Positions 33,705 to 46,418 of a stretch of DNA of 64,000 nucleotides are shown here, piece by piece. The notes beneath the pieces were generated by a model. It worked only from the letters and a program-made list of their open reading frames with translations. It had not been told where the DNA came from and ran no database searches. The translations under genes were made by a program, and so were the position numbers. The DNA lies in the NCBI GenBank assembly GCA_023014365.1, contig JAEBUN010000001.1, forward strand, positions 3,162,001 through 3,226,000, in the 5' to 3' direction. How positions within the stretch are numbered: the stretch's first letter is position 1; each line of letters opens with the position of its first letter. Source of the DNA: Lepiota brunneoincarnata (Eukaryota > Basidiomycota > Agaricomycetes > Agaricales > Agaricaceae).

Positions 33705-34479
33705 TCACTGCTGGAAACTGAGTCTCCAGACATCGGGTCTCTCGGTCTTGGAGAGACCACAGAAGCGGTGGGATCCGGTGAGGAAGTCAATCCGTTTGAC
33801 TCCCTTCCTCTGCTCTTGAAGCATGAGTTCGTAGTTGGAGATGTGTCGCTCGTAGCGCCTGTAGTATGCGCTCGCAATCGCGTTTCTTCTCTCCTCGGAC
33901 TCCTTGTTGAACTCTTCCGATGAGATGGGTAGTCTCAGGGCTCTGTAGAGCCCGCCAAGGACGTCAACAATAGTGACGAAAGTGTTTGGTGCATTAGACG
34001 AAGGGAGGATAAGGATCTCCCATGGCAGCTGGCGGGATACGAGTGTAAGAGAAGCCAATCTCGGAGTGGTGGCTGGCTCATGAAGGAGTCTGGCCAACTC
34101 GTGGTTGTTGCACATGGCCGGATTGGTTGCCGGGTCAAGCGAGACGTCGAAATCGAAGACTGGGTGGTACGCCAGTCCAAGACAGTCGTCGATCTTGACT
34201 GCGCCCGGTGGTAGTGGGTATGCAAGAACCCTGGGTGAGATAGCTGGGGATGAGTTGGAAGAGGAGTGTCTGAGAGCGATCGGCACCAGTGGCAGATAAG
34301 GCTTGCTGAGGGGGGGTGCGAGGGCCGGGGCTGGAGAGGGTGGATGATGAGAAGGAAGGGGATGGCGCATCATGGTACTGGGGTTCGTCAGCGAAGCGAA
34401 CCCTGCGTGCAGGTGCAGCTCTGGTCATTGTGATAGTTGTGACTGTGGGTGAATGTGTGGTGAAGAGTGAGGGATCCAT
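33705..34479 (-). CDS. DUF6699-like basidiomycete protein
   Basis: Two exons, 34,479-34,379 and 34,305-33,705, give 233 aa in phase. The intron (73 nt) has a strong pyrimidine tract and removes a frame change that would otherwise look like a frameshift. The conserved part runs from about residue 85: LGLAYHPVFDFDVSLDPATN, then EPATTPRLASLTLVSRQLPWEI and FVTIVDVLGGLYRALRLPI. This order matches my memory of the DUF6699 family, which is abundant in Agaricomycetes and has no known function. The tail has two Tyr/Arg-rich helices (ASAYYRRYERHISNYELML). Confidence 0.72.
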
Positions 34480-37400
34480 TGAAGACCGACCCGGCTGGTT
34501 TATATCGGGGATGGGTAAGAGATCCACAGCTGCGATCTTGACTCATTTAAAATCATTACTCTAACCTTACTTCAGGGTAGCCCAAAGGCGGTGTCACTTC
34601 CCACGTACTTGCACTGCTTAAATTGCTGTTAATTTCCTTCCTGGCCCGTTGTGAGCCTCGAGGCACTGCAACTCCTCCATTCTCTGCATGTCACCACCGT
34701 AAGCAACGCGTAAACGACCTGGTTGTGCTTGAGTTTGAGCCTACCCCGCACTGGTTACACTATGCTACCCCCGCAGTTTGATTTGATGATGGTCACCCTC
34801 AGCTCATCCATAGTCATAACTTATAAGTCACAACTGCGGAGCCGTAACGCCCTTTTCCTGATATGTCGTCCACCTGATCCTCCTGACCGGTGCAGGAAGC
34901 GCTCCCAGCGCTTAGTAGGCGCCAGACACGCTCTTCCTCCCTGCACAGGCGCTGCGGCGGTTGTCACCCACTCTGATCCCGTCACTAATCTCTCAGAGAG
35001 CCCCAAAGTATTCAAAATGCGGTGCTGAGCAGAGTCCAAGGCCAAGTTAGCAACGGACAGCGTTCAAAAACAGTATTAACAGCAATTCATCCGCATGACC
35101 CGCCCAAAAAAAGAGTCAGCGGCACCACCTCACCTGCCGGCGTTTTGTCTGTCCTGTCTCCAGAGAAGTGAAAAAAAAACAGCGCTATCGCTTGCTCCTG
35201 CCGGGCACATACGTCCGTCTTCCACCCAAATTTGAATTGTGCTTATCTTCCGACTTGCCAGGAGAAAAATTTTTTGGGAGGCGGCTTGTCAGCCGTATGG
35301 TCGTCGGAGACAGTCACAGGTCACTCAGAAGATAGTGCCTACCAACTCGGGACTTGGAACAAGCGCCCCCGATACCGTAGGCGCCATCATGAGTAATTGT
35401 AATTATCCCTACACTGCCAACGCCCCGTTCTACTCCGACCTTGTTATTAAAGTCTAGAAAGCTCCTCAGGCACGCAAAGTGCCCAACAGCTCCATACACA
35501 TGGCGATGCTGCACAAAGATGGAATAAAGGGCCGGCGGACTTAGTAATCCGACTCTTGGGAAGGAACTCACCAAGGGTCCAATAGGACTTGCTTCTACTC
35601 GCTGTTCACTTGGGCAGAATAAACTATCAAGGCTGTTATTCTCGTCCCTCTCCAACTAAATTCCCCAATATCACGAATTAGTACGCACTGACTTCACATC
35701 TATAACCCCCTAAATTCCCCGATATACCATCATGATGCCCCCAAAAAATGGGACCACCAGTTTACAAGAGGTCGACGAAATAGGATGGTGCAGGAGAAAA
35801 TCGGGTTCTGTTGGCCTGAGCGTTTTGTTTTACGACACGACAGGGAGGAACACTGCGGCTGAATTACTAATGAGCCGCCTCTCAACTTATTTATTTTCTG
35901 CCCGTCAAATACACTTATCCCTCCCCCATAGCGAAAATAAACCACGAAACTGGCGGGCTCCACGTTCGAAGCTCATGCTTAAAAACCTTCTCTTTCCATC
36001 ACAATACCCAGCGCACGGCCTTCCGGACCCAGGTATTCCATACCTTTAGCATAGCTCACATAATCACAAGAATTCTACAGGAGGTTATCAGACATCATAA
36101 CCAGTGTCTCTGACCAGGCTACTCCTAAGCAACCCCCCAACCCCCCCCCCCCCCCCCCGCGAGATCCCCGAGCCCCTTTAATCCTAGTTGGTCGCCACAG
36201 AATCAGACAACCCGACAATCCTCCGCTTCTCCCAATCGATACCCGACGCCCCGTGAAAACTATCCCCTTCAATACATTTATTCTAATCACAGCAAAAAGG
36301 GGTGCAGGAACATCAGCTTTGACTGGATTGACTATGTTTATCTTGGTGCATTGCCGGGCAGTGAGATCTCCTTTCCCCATCGAGCAATTCCCCATAGCGT
36401 ACCATGGCCAGCGGAACGGACCAGCCACAGGCACCCCCACTAGCGCGCAAAATGTGTATACATATGTATGTAGCCGTGAAGCAACAACTGTGAGCCGTTG
36501 ACGCATGCAATGCATGCGCGCCCACTGCCATTAGGGGAGGGTCATGAGGGTTGCTCTGGGGGGCGCATGTGACTAGGAAGACTAGCTCGAGTTGGTAACT
36601 TCTTTACCGAGTGCATCCAAATGAGAGGTACTTCTCATGCCACGCTGCCCAGCTGCGAGTCATGTATTCAATTCGTGTCATGAGTTATCTTTGGGTTATC
36701 AGGAGTCGTATATATCTGTATTGGCAGAATTGGGGTGTATATGTGAGCATAAATTTGAGGGTGAGGATTATTTTTTTTATTTAATACCCGTTGTCCAGTG
36801 TCCTTGCTGCGTGACAGGGGATCGGGGACGGTAGATCCGCTAACGTCCGACTAGAGCCTTGACGTATAGGGGCTACTCGGTAACTTGAACAACGCGACAT
36901 GGTGATGCGATGTGATGTTTCTCATTCGGAAAGAATACATCTGATGAGTCTCCGCGTGCAACTTGGGAGCGATTTGGCCATTTTCAGCGCCTCCTGAGTG
37001 CCACTCGTACTATTGATGATCATCCAGACCAAAGACTGCGCGCTATTGGTCTATGTATTACAGTGGAGCGTAAAGTGACGACTTGGGCGCCTGTCTCCAA
37101 GGCGGTGCAAGTGGAAGTTATCAGAGTGAGTATTGCGTAGCAGCCAGATTGCAGAACTGATGACGTTTTCTTTACACTCGGACATACCTTGGCCGAGTAA
37201 TCCCGACGCACAAGTCGTCATAATCAGGATCCATGTATGCGGCGTTGCGACGTTGGTTGCGTCATTCATACTGATCACCATGTGCTCACTACAGCGCAGC
37301 CACGGGGTGTCGGCGCCAAACTGCAAACCCACTTACTCAATCGGACGGCCTCCACCCTGTTTCGTCGTTGGAGTCGCATGGAGCAAATTCTAATGTTCTA

Positions 37401-38115
37401 CTCCCGATGCGTCAAGCATTCTAGCATCTTCCGACGCTTATTTTTCTCTTCTCAGTGTCATCAGGTACCGTGTTGAATAATACCAGCTTCCTCTCATGCC
37501 ACACACTATTCCGAGCTGGGTTACAAAGATCTCCCTGACAAAAGCAATGGCATTGCCTGTACGGATAGCATTCTTGCGCTGTGAGGGGTTCAAAGAAAAT
37601 AATTATATTTTATCACATTCTGACGAGATTTAGTCATGAAGAGAATGGAACGTAAACGGAGCTCAATACTGTATAGGTTGGAGTGATGGAACCGGGGCTT
37701 GAGGAAGGCCTCGGAGGACACCCAGGCGGTGAAGCCAAGTCAGAGGGAGCGCGCAGTCGGGTCACCTAGGAATTGTGCTGTCTCCTAGTTGCGCCTGTAC
37801 GGCATCCTAGTAAGGTGCAAATGAAAGATAACACGTTGCACAATGCAACCATGTCATATATCCGCCCTCACGCAAGAATCTACACCTGGTTTGTCACCTT
37901 GCCACCTGCATCACTCTGGGGATGGCACTAAGACCCTGAATCCTACACTGCGACTCAGTGGGACGATTGGTACTCCATGCGCTATGGTTTAAGGAGAGGC
38001 GCTTGGGGCACTACCACAGCAGAGTCACGTTTAGCTTGTTCTACTTCAGGACGAGGGCAGGGATGATAAGGGTCGTTGTGGAAGGAAAGTTTCCACAAGC
38101 CAATGTGCTCGATCT
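34480..38115. other. long gene-poor stretch
   Basis: 3.6 kb with no convincing gene. It contains an 18-nt poly-C run (36,141-36,158), a short palindrome GCATGCAATGCATGC near 36,505 and scattered chance ORFs. It may be decayed repeat sequence, but no homology is visible by eye. Confidence 0.5.
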
Positions 38116-38345
38116 TTCATCCTCGACCGCGCACGGCGCATCTAAGGAAAAACGATGCTAATCTGGACATTGGGGGTTTGGGAGACAGCATACCTGATCG
38201 AAATCGACGATGATCATTGTTGTGCCACTGAAAGACGCCCCCACCCATAACAAACTCAACATAGCGACCATCGTACTCACATAGCCGATCCAAGCGACCC
38301 AGCATTTTCCCCCATGCCATACGCGATAGAGGGCTGCCTAGGGAA
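38116..38345 (-). other. possible fragment of a membrane-protein gene
   Basis: One minus-strand frame reads WIGYVSTMVAMLSLLWVGAS, which could be a membrane helix, and a GTATGC donor-like site follows at ~38,190. An overlapping frame with its own ATG at 38,320 is also open. Neither can be extended into a gene. Confidence 0.2.
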
Positions 38346-39437
38346 ACGGAGATGAAGGACGCGGTGGTTGGGGGGGTAGTATGTCAGTGGACACGTAAAG
38401 AATGAGTCTGAGTTGCGGAGGTCGTACAAGCAAGCACAATGCTTCAAACGCGTCTCTCAGTTCCGACACTCATTCGGGGGAGATGACATGCTTAAAGGCC
38501 ACCGAGCGACCTGATAAGATGGAAACAGTGGCAAAATTGCTCCTGCCAATCGATATAAGTTTCCGTTCAGGGTTCATATCCTGTGAGGACACGGGCCACA
38601 CGCGTGTTTGTCGTCGGTCGATTGTAATTTATTTCCTGACATCTACTTCGCCTGTCACCCCAACTCCCTCAAGTAGCTTCTGAAGAACATGATAACGCTC
38701 CACCAGCTAAGGAGAGAACGTAGGTAGGATGCTAGAGACTGAATAAAATATGCAGTTGGTGTGTTTAGTAATAATGTATATAAAAAACTGAAGCCAAGTG
38801 GCAGAAACAGAGGCAAGAGAGGGAATAGAAGGCAACCTAAGAGCAGAGCACATTGAAGGATCGTGCGTCGGTCAAGCACAACAACCAAAGCAAATGAGAG
38901 CTAACAAGTAAGAGTCCACCATTAATAGATACCATATGACCCCCACCAAGATACAGTTGAGACTAGCCACACCCGAACCATTATCGGGGGCCTGTTGGAT
39001 TAGGACCATATCACTGCTTCCCAGAGATCTTGTTTTTTTTTTCTTTCTCTTGAGCCATCTCTTGTCGGAGATGATCCCGATCTGATTTTCAAGTGCATTA
39101 GTCAATGCTCGACGTTCAACGACTCCACGGCGACAAAGCCGGGGATTGGGATGTAGTGGCAATCTGATCGAATCGAATCGTGACGCTAGGTGGGTCAGAA
39201 CCTTGTTGGCGATAATGGTTAGGTAGGTTGTAGATGGTGTGATGGTAACGGATAAGAGGAGCTTGAGCGATGATACGATAGACCCGGAGCGGAAATGCCA
39301 GGTGATATTGGAGGCGGCGCTGCATACCTGGCACTACATTCCCAATGTTCCCGTTCCGCCATATGAAACGCTTCTTTCAGTCATTCGAGCATAAACAATG
39401 GGTGGAATAATATTGATTTGTATGAAATTTCGACTTG
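38346..39437. other. region downstream of the P450 gene
   Basis: Short minus-strand ORFs (38,872-39,162 and 39,116-39,334) do not show family motifs. Nothing else is supported. Confidence 0.4.
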
Positions 39438-41533
39438 TCATATCTCGCGAACATTTAAGACAGCGTTGTCAATTAATGTCTCGACACCTTTATATCTCGG
39501 TTTTATGACGACCTCAAACGCATTAGGGAATCTATTAAGTGCAAGTTTGTTAACGATAAAATGAAGGTGTCCGAAAGACATACGACACGACCCCCGTGGA
39601 CATCTTATGAGGGGGCAATTGAACCTCTTTTCCGTCCTTAACGACAGGTGCCTCGATATTGTAGCACGCAAGAACGTTAGAGATGATCGAATAGAGTCCA
39701 TCGAGACCGAAGAAACGACCAGGACATATTCTACGGTAGTATGAAGCGGAACTCGGTTGACCCGGAATATAATATAGACTCACCGGCGCCCAAAACCGAA
39801 CGCGAACGAGAAAGGGTTCCTCACTTTAGGATCGGGCTTTCCGTCCTTGAGGAAGCGGTCTGGTAGGAATTTGTCTGGTTCAGGGTAAACATCCGGGTCG
39901 TGTGTCGCGGCCCTACCATGCAGTAATCACTCTCTCGGGTCTATGTCAGTGTACCGAAGGACTTCCACTCACCATGCGTTTCCAACAATAAGTGAGCCTT
40001 TGGGTATGAAATAGCCATCATAGACATCATCCTCAGTGGCACAGTGAAAAACAGCTGGTCCGTGAAAGACATTAGACGACGAATATATTTTGGACTCAGA
40101 GGGCGGAACGACGAACCAAGAGGAGTAACTGACTGCCACCTGATTACCTCTTTGATCAGAGCGTTTATATATGGGAGGTTGGCCCTGTCGTTGAAATCCG
40201 GGAGCCGATCACGTCCAATGACTGCGTCAATTTCCGCCTGAGCTCTCCTCTGCGCCTCGGGGTAGGAGGCCATTGCAAGGAAGAAGGTAAGATTTGCAGA
40301 AACAGTCTGGTATCACATAAACACGGGTAGGATAAAGCAGGACTTGACATACTGTATCGGCACCAGCTGTTCGAGCACGAAAGGTAGTAATGTCAGGAAA
40401 GAGTGTCAAATTCAAATACACAATGTCATGTTTACCTCCAAAAGCAATTCCTACTGCATCTTTGACGATCTCCACACTCTCCGCGTTGTCAGAGTTAGGG
40501 ATGCCGTCTAGCATGGCTTTCGTAACACATGGTTTGTCTTCGTTACGTGCCTACAAACTTTGAACACTCATAATTTTGTTGGGAAAAGATACTCACCATC
40601 ACCATCTCAAACCCGTATTCTCTCAGACCACGCACGGATTTGTTCCATTTCTCAGCTACCTTCTTGAATCGTGCCCCAGGAAACCAAGATGGAACGTACT
40701 TCAGGATAGGGAAGTGGTCAGCCCAAAATGTGCCGAAGACGCCGGCAATGGATAGACTAAGGAGGGCCTCTTCTGCCATTTTGATGCACGGGTCATGCCG
40801 GTCTTTGATATTTACGGCGTACATGGTTTCCATGATACTCCCAGCCGAGGTCCTGCGTTGTATGTGTGTCAGGATAGTAGCGGGTAGAGCAAGAGAAACG
40901 TACTGGCGAAGATGGGGTTCTATCTGACGAGGGCGATCTCGAAGGAGTCGTTGAAGGAGTAAGAGGGAATGTTTGGTATGTACATGATAAAACTTTCGGA
41001 GGGCAGTTGGGCTGAAATGCTGAGTGAAGACCTGACGGCGCTGTCGCCAGCGCACACCATATTTCATGAATGCAAAGTTCCAGTTCCAGCATAGACTATA
41101 ATACCAAACTGGTAAGTAACTACGGAGTATGCCAGGGCCAAACACATGCATTTCATTCATCATAGGAAAGCGCACGCGATCTGAATAGTTTGCAGACCGT
41201 TTGTCCATGAGATCAGCAATAGCATCGGCTGAACCTAGGATGATGATGCGTTGTCCCAATACGCTGATAGAGACAATCTTGCCTGCCAGAATGGTTCATA
41301 AGCAACGATAAAAGGTCAAAAAAGTAAATGTACGAACCATACTGCTTGCACCACTTATCATAAACCAACCACGGGCTTTCGTGGGGGTAGTCCAACAGGT
41401 TGTCGATGAAGGGTAGAGGTGTCGGTCCGGGAGGGAGGGGAATCTCACGCTTTATCCATTGCCTGTGCCGTTTGAAGCAGAATATCAAGAGGAACAGGGC
41501 AGGAAAAAACCAAATAGCCAGAATCTGCGCCAT
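39438..41533 (-). CDS. cytochrome P450 monooxygenase
   Basis: A haem-thiolate oxygenase anchored in the ER membrane by its N-terminal helix (ILAIWFFPALFLLIFCF). The ten exons are 41,533-41,338, 41,282-40,904, 40,852-40,597, 40,550-40,436, 40,366-40,353, 40,306-40,117, 40,054-39,973, 39,912-39,784, 39,730-39,584 and 39,531-39,438 (533 aa, phase-consistent). Visible motifs are the Pro-rich hinge LPPGPTPLP, the I-helix GGAGADT rebuilt by a 14-nt micro-exon, the ExxR segment LIKEVIRW, and the haem loop FAFGFGRRICPGRFF with Cys ~456. An 18-residue stretch near 41,100-41,150 is not typical. It is exactly 54 nt and may be a further in-frame intron with a GC donor, giving 515 aa. The type resembles fungal O-methylsterigmatocystin-oxidoreductase-like P450s; the substrate is unknown. 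Confidence 0.92.
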
Positions 41534-42504
41534 AGAGGGTTCTGATCAGTGCGAGGCGGAAATGCAGGTAAGGGAAAGCAGCGAGTGGGTAGATATAAGC
41601 AGTGGGGTCCGTGGGGGTTGTTACATTGACACCTTGCCGAACTTCTCTCTCTCCCGCCTGGTTGGATAAGCTTCAGAAGTGATAGAAAGGGGCCAGAGAT
41701 GAGATCGTGGCTACTCGCGAAGAACAAGTCCTGCAAAAATTGGCAAATCGTCTCAAGTCCTTGCGATTCATACATGAGGGTTTCCAGACCCGGTAAACGA
41801 TGCTGTTGAAGCAGCTTCCCTGGTCCCAGCTCAGCTCGATATCCCCTCTCTCGAATAGAATTTTGATCCTCCAATGGGGCTACGGAGGAAGAGCGCCCCA
41901 ATCCACAACGGAGTTTCGAGAAACACGGTTTAGAGGCAACCGAGGTCAGGGGATTAGGCGGCGTTGTTGGAAAGCGAGCAGAGCACCCTGTATCACGAGA
42001 GCCCACGAGTTCTATAATAGAGGGCTGTGAGGAGAAAATCCATTAGATTAGGAAAAAATCAAGTTCAACTTGGAGACGGAAGAGATTTAATGATCCATTT
42101 CGAGAGCCTATGCATCAGAATTTAGCGGGTCGTCCTCCTGGGGAAAGTTCGATAGCCACACATTATTTGAGTCGGGAAGGCCAATGTATATTTCGCTGAG
42201 TTTATTAATCCCGAGGCGCACACGGAGTCACAGGGCGGAACTGGGTAGCGGGGGCAGATAAGGAAGCTGACAATGATCGCACTTGCTGTGAGGCCGCTGC
42301 AAGCGTGGGAACAGCGGAATCGAATGACATTGTAGCGGATAAACCACAATCCGACTATATTCTAAGGAATACCTTCCTTAAGATACATGGGCTAAGCCCC
42401 AGTAATAAAAATACACTGTCCTGTTAACCAAAGCGCAATATAATGCCAACAGAGAGAGGGGGGGGGGGGGCATTCATACAAGGCGTAAAAGGGAATGGCG
42501 AGAT
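41534..42504. other. intergenic region upstream of the P450 gene
   Basis: No gene recognised; an open frame at 41,485-42,006 lacks protein-like features. A 13-nt G run lies at 42,458-42,470, near the end of the next F-box-like gene. Confidence 0.5.
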
Positions 42505-43344
42505 TCAGTTATATGGAGGAAGGATGCTAGGCCCATCGGAGCCAACGGCGACGATAGCGTCTGGTCGTGCGATACTCCATAGACACTTTCCAAGGCGGGT
42601 CCTCTCGCACCAAGCCTCCCTCTCGCTAAATCCTCGCTCGCAGTGGACAACACGCAATCGCTTGTCAATTTCATGTAAACCCTTGACAAGTTCCTCCGGG
42701 GCAATACCAGAGCCACGATTCCACGATGTGGTGACAGCAATACTCTCTACACTCGGCATATCTCCTAACCTCGACAAGTGCTTCACGAGGAAGTCGCGGT
42801 AAATATGCGAGGCAAAGGAGAGGTGTTTGAGCGATGTGAGTTCATTGGTAGGAAAGTCAGGTGGAAGGCCTTCAAAGTGACGAAGGTGGGTGATTTGAGA
42901 GAAGAGTTGGGATCCATGGAGAGTGGGAATGACGTCCTCCCAGGGACTCCAGATGGTCATGATGGTGAGCTCACGCAGTGAGGTGTGCTTGAAAGTAGGG
43001 GTAGAGCAGATACTGGTGAGGATGGGGCTCTGGCACGCGAGTGAGACAAGGTTCGTGCAGGCGCGCGCGATATAAATTTCGGATTTGCTTGCAGTGATCG
43101 TCCACAGGTGATGAACGTATGGCGCAACGTCGCCGTGGTTCTGTAGTAGACGCGCAAACGACTCGATGGCGTTGCCGGAATAGAGATGAATAGGAACATG
43201 TCGGAGGCATTGGAGACGGGTTGCCTCATAGAAACCACGAGACAGGAGAAGAAAAGCGCGATAATCAGCTTGTGAGTTAGCGCATACGAGAGTGGCAATC
43301 TCGAGGATGAGCTCGTTTGGGAGCGCCCAAGCACCTGCGTACAT
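42505..43344 (-). CDS. F-box-like protein (paralog 2)
   Basis: This single exon of 279 aa from an ATG at 43,344 begins WALPNELILEIATLVC, an F-box-like segment. It then follows the same layout as paralogs 1 and 3: IHLYSGNAIESFARLLQNHG, VAPYVHHLWTI, ACTNLVSLACQSPILTSIC and TFKHTSLRELTIMTIW. Leucine-rich pieces follow (ELTSLKHLSFASHIYRDFL). It is presumably a substrate adaptor of an SCF ubiquitin ligase; no target is known. Confidence 0.68.
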   Translation of the reverse strand: MYAGAWALPNELILEIATLVCANSQADYRAFLLLSRGFYEATRLQCLRHVPIHLYSGNAIESFARLLQNHGDVAPYVHHLWTITASKSEIYIARACTNLVSLACQSPILTSICSTPTFKHTSLRELTIMTIWSPWEDVIPTLHGSQLFSQITHLRHFEGLPPDFPTNELTSLKHLSFASHIYRDFLVKHLSRLGDMPSVESIAVTTSWNRGSGIAPEELVKGLHEIDKRLRVVHCERGFSEREAWCERTRLGKCLWSIARPDAIVAVGSDGPSILPPYN

Positions 43345-43600
43345 CGTGGCCGTTGCTGTTGTTGGTATTGTTGGGGGGGTGATAATGTTGCAAGGCTGGC
43401 AAGTGATTACTTATAGGTTTCCTCCGCAATTGCCTTTCAAGGCATGCCGGCAGACCCTTGCTAGCCGCATATGGCCACCAGTCCATCCGGAGTTACGACA
43501 GGCTTTCATTTCTGTCCTCCCTTCCTGGTCATTATTCATATGCTTACTCTAGCCGATAGAGTATACAACAACGCTTTCTCCCACCCGTGGTCCGCCGCCC

Positions 43601-46060
43601 TCACGCACACAGTTTTCCCGCAACTTCCTCAATCAACTGCCGCACCTCCTTTTTGCTAACACCCCCGTCGCTATCCCACCCATCACCCCTGACCAGTTTG
43701 CCTTTCAGTGTCTCACGCACCTGTAGCACCTCCAATAAAGTTTTCAACTGATTATCATAGAACGGGGACAATCGCAAAAAGAGTGCCAGTGACGCCGTCA
43801 GACGATGGACTATATTTACCTTGGTCAGCACGGAAAGGTTCATCCGCCACCGAGGAGCGCTGAGGCGCGGTCAACAACTCACCAACTTCTTCACTCCCGG
43901 TCTCCCGGCCCAGTGCCTCAACAATAGCGCTAACAACTTCCACTTGCCATTCTTCGTCTTCTCCAACGGCATCTGCTTGAATTCCCCTTCCGGTCTTCAC
44001 TGCATCAACCCTTACATTCTGTAGCCAAGCCCCAATATTGAACGCCAGACTCGCTGCCGCAGTACGCACTGACGCATCGTTGTGGAGTAAACTTTGCACA
44101 AGCACTGCCGTCAACCCTGGCTTAACGCTGCCATCGGTTAAAATTTTCCGAGCCAAGGGGGGACATGACAATGAATTGCAGGCCAGTCTAAGGACAACCA
44201 GAACGTAATTTCTGGCTCCCTTGGAAGATCCGGACTGGAGTGCCTCAATAGCTTTAGGAAGAACGGCGCTTATCACCCCCCCACATGGGGAAGTTGATGG
44301 CGATGCTGCCCACGAGCCTACGGCTGGATCAAGGAAAGCCAGCCGCCACATGTCAACCAGTGGGAATAGAACGTCTGTTGGAAGGACATGAATCAATGCT
44401 GCAGTCGCCTGATTCCAAGAATTCAGCATTGTGGGCGTGCTGGAAATAAGTAGTGCTGAGGCCCCAGCTCCGTTGGGCGATGTCTTGGGGGCGCCGAACC
44501 TGGCCTTTAGATAGGGTGCAAAGCTTCTCGAAATAATCGACTTAATTTGGTCCGGAGTCGGGTTAGTTGCCGCAGGCCAGGATGCTCCATCGATGGGGGG
44601 GAGGAGTTTGGAAACCACAGTATCCACCGCAGGTACTTGGGTGAACAGAATTGGGTTTAACGAAAGCTTCTGGATGCTCGGCAAATTCAATCGAACATGG
44701 GGGTGGGCTGTGGAAACAAGGTTTGGTGCTGCGGTCGATAATCATCTTATCACATAACTTACGAGGGTAAGCCTCATATATAAGCAAATCAACCTGTGTC
44801 CTGAGCTCAGCTACATCAGCACCTTTCAGCTCAGCTTTCTAGAAACAGGATCAGCTTGGTCATCCAACTCCACAGAAGGCCCTTGGCAACACAGCAACAC
44901 GAACCTTCTGTTCATCTAGGAAGAAATAGAAGGTAGGCGTAGCCCCGATATTCCACTCCGCAGCGAGATTTCTTCCTAGACCAATGCCGATGTCGACCTT
45001 GGCGAACGCAACTCCCTGGCGTCCATCATGTGGACCCTTCTCCTCCGCAAGCTTCTCAAACACAGGTTCAATCATTCGGCAAGGAGGGCATGTTTGGCTG
45101 GTGAACAACGCCACGGCTGCGCGGTGTGATCCCAGGAAGGATTTAAACGACGCCGGGTTCGTGATGACATGCATCGGTGCTGTAATCGATGAGGTTCCAG
45201 CGGGGCTCGAGGTAGACGGGGTTGGAGAATACTGGGCTTGCGTGGCTTGCGCCGTCATGGATTCAAGGACAGATGCTGTAAGTTGCTGGCTCTGCTGCAT
45301 TCGTGATGGGGTGATGGGAGGTGCAGCAGGTGCTTCGCCTGGGACTGGACGCCTAAACATAGCGTCTATCGTTGGGCGGAGGGCGGCGCCAAAGGGGGTT
45401 GCTAAGAAGTCACTAGGGAGATCTAAGGCGGGTTACTTCATCCCCATAGATTCAAGCAATGTGCGTGGTTCCCATACCTTTGATAAAGTCGGGGATAGAG
45501 CCCCCGGTAAGGAAGCCAACAACGTCATTAGTAAAGGAATTACAGTTGAAGTCTGAATTTCCGGGGTGGTAAGTACAATTGAGGATTCATGATTAGAGGA
45601 GAGAGCTGGGACCTAATAAGTGATACTTTTTTGGATGAGTATATAAATCAGCACCCATCTTTAACGACGTACTTTATCAGCAGTATAATGCTCCCTCATC
45701 TCTTCCAGATAGTCGTTGAAAGTCTCCTCATCAATCGCCGTTCCACCCATGTCAATAACCCGTAGAGGTTGGCCATGCTGTTATCGGCCACGCATTGAAT
45801 AAGTGTTCTGACGGAAAGTGGATGAGGGGACACACATGAGATTGTCCAGGGCCTGTGATGATGATGCCCTGCCCATAGAATATCTCCCTCCCAAACACAA
45901 CAACAGACGTGTGCCTTCATTTGACATAAGATTTAGCTGTGCGAAGAGAGAAGTGAGCGCACCAAATGCCGTCTATCTGGTGGCCAGTAAGTTGCTGCGA
46001 AAGAGATTGTGCTAGTCCGTTGCTGAGGTCGTATACATAGAGCTTGACGGGGGCACTCAT
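43601..46060 (-). CDS. PPPDE (DeSI-type) - thioredoxin - PUL fusion protein
   Basis: The nine exons are 46,060-45,963, 45,914-45,836, 45,777-45,673, 45,625-45,613, 45,552-45,478, 45,422-44,905, 44,838-44,763, 44,707-43,887 and 43,819-43,601 (667 aa, all phases joining). Residues 1-~120 form a PPPDE isopeptidase with catalytic His34 ([16 protein letters not shown]) and Cys102 ([18 protein letters not shown]). DeSI members remove SUMO or ubiquitin. A thioredoxin-like domain follows with CPPC at ~235-238 and ATPTFYFF. The C-terminal ~330 residues are a helical PUL domain, a module that binds Cdc48/p97. Splicing needs a 13-nt micro-exon encoding YHLL just before the catalytic Cys. The last donor (GTTGGT) is weak. 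Its role is probably in ubiquitin/SUMO turnover with Cdc48. Confidence 0.88.
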
Positions 46061-46418
46061 TAGGGTATTTCTTTGAGATATTCTGTCTGGTGGTAAGAGT
46101 GGATGGTGACGAATTCTGAACGATGCCTACTATAAATTCGTCATCGGCTTGGCGCCCGACAGACGCGTAAGTGTTAATTGACACACGTGACGTCCATTCA
46201 ATGAAACCAGAGCTTTCTTTCCTCCCAGCTCTCACTTCCCTCCTCGAGGGCCATTCTATACGACTCTGCAAGTGGGCCCTGGTTCTTCCACACACAATTC
46301 TCGCGCGATAAACTGTGTCATGTCATCATGTACTCCAAGTATCCCAGGTTTTCCGACCACCCTCTCGCACCAGAGCTTCACTGGATTCCACCTCGGTTCC
46401 GAATAAGGAACCGGACGG

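Noticed and set aside
33705..34479. Frameshift at the C run near 34,310 in the DUF6699-like gene
   Set aside because: A 73-nt intron (34,378-34,306) with a pyrimidine-rich acceptor joins the frames exactly, so no frameshift is needed.
37180..37200. ACCTTGGCCGAGTAATCC, similar to the 5' part of a leucine-type tRNA
   Set aside because: No matching acceptor stem or T-loop (GGTTCRAATC) follows at the right distance.
37000..37400. Overlapping ORFs on both strands
   Set aside because: Neither shows conserved-looking segments; they look like chance open frames in GC-balanced DNA.
41485..42006. 173-codon minus-strand ORF upstream of the P450
   Set aside because: It overlaps the P450 start, lacks motifs and has a composition like translated non-coding DNA.
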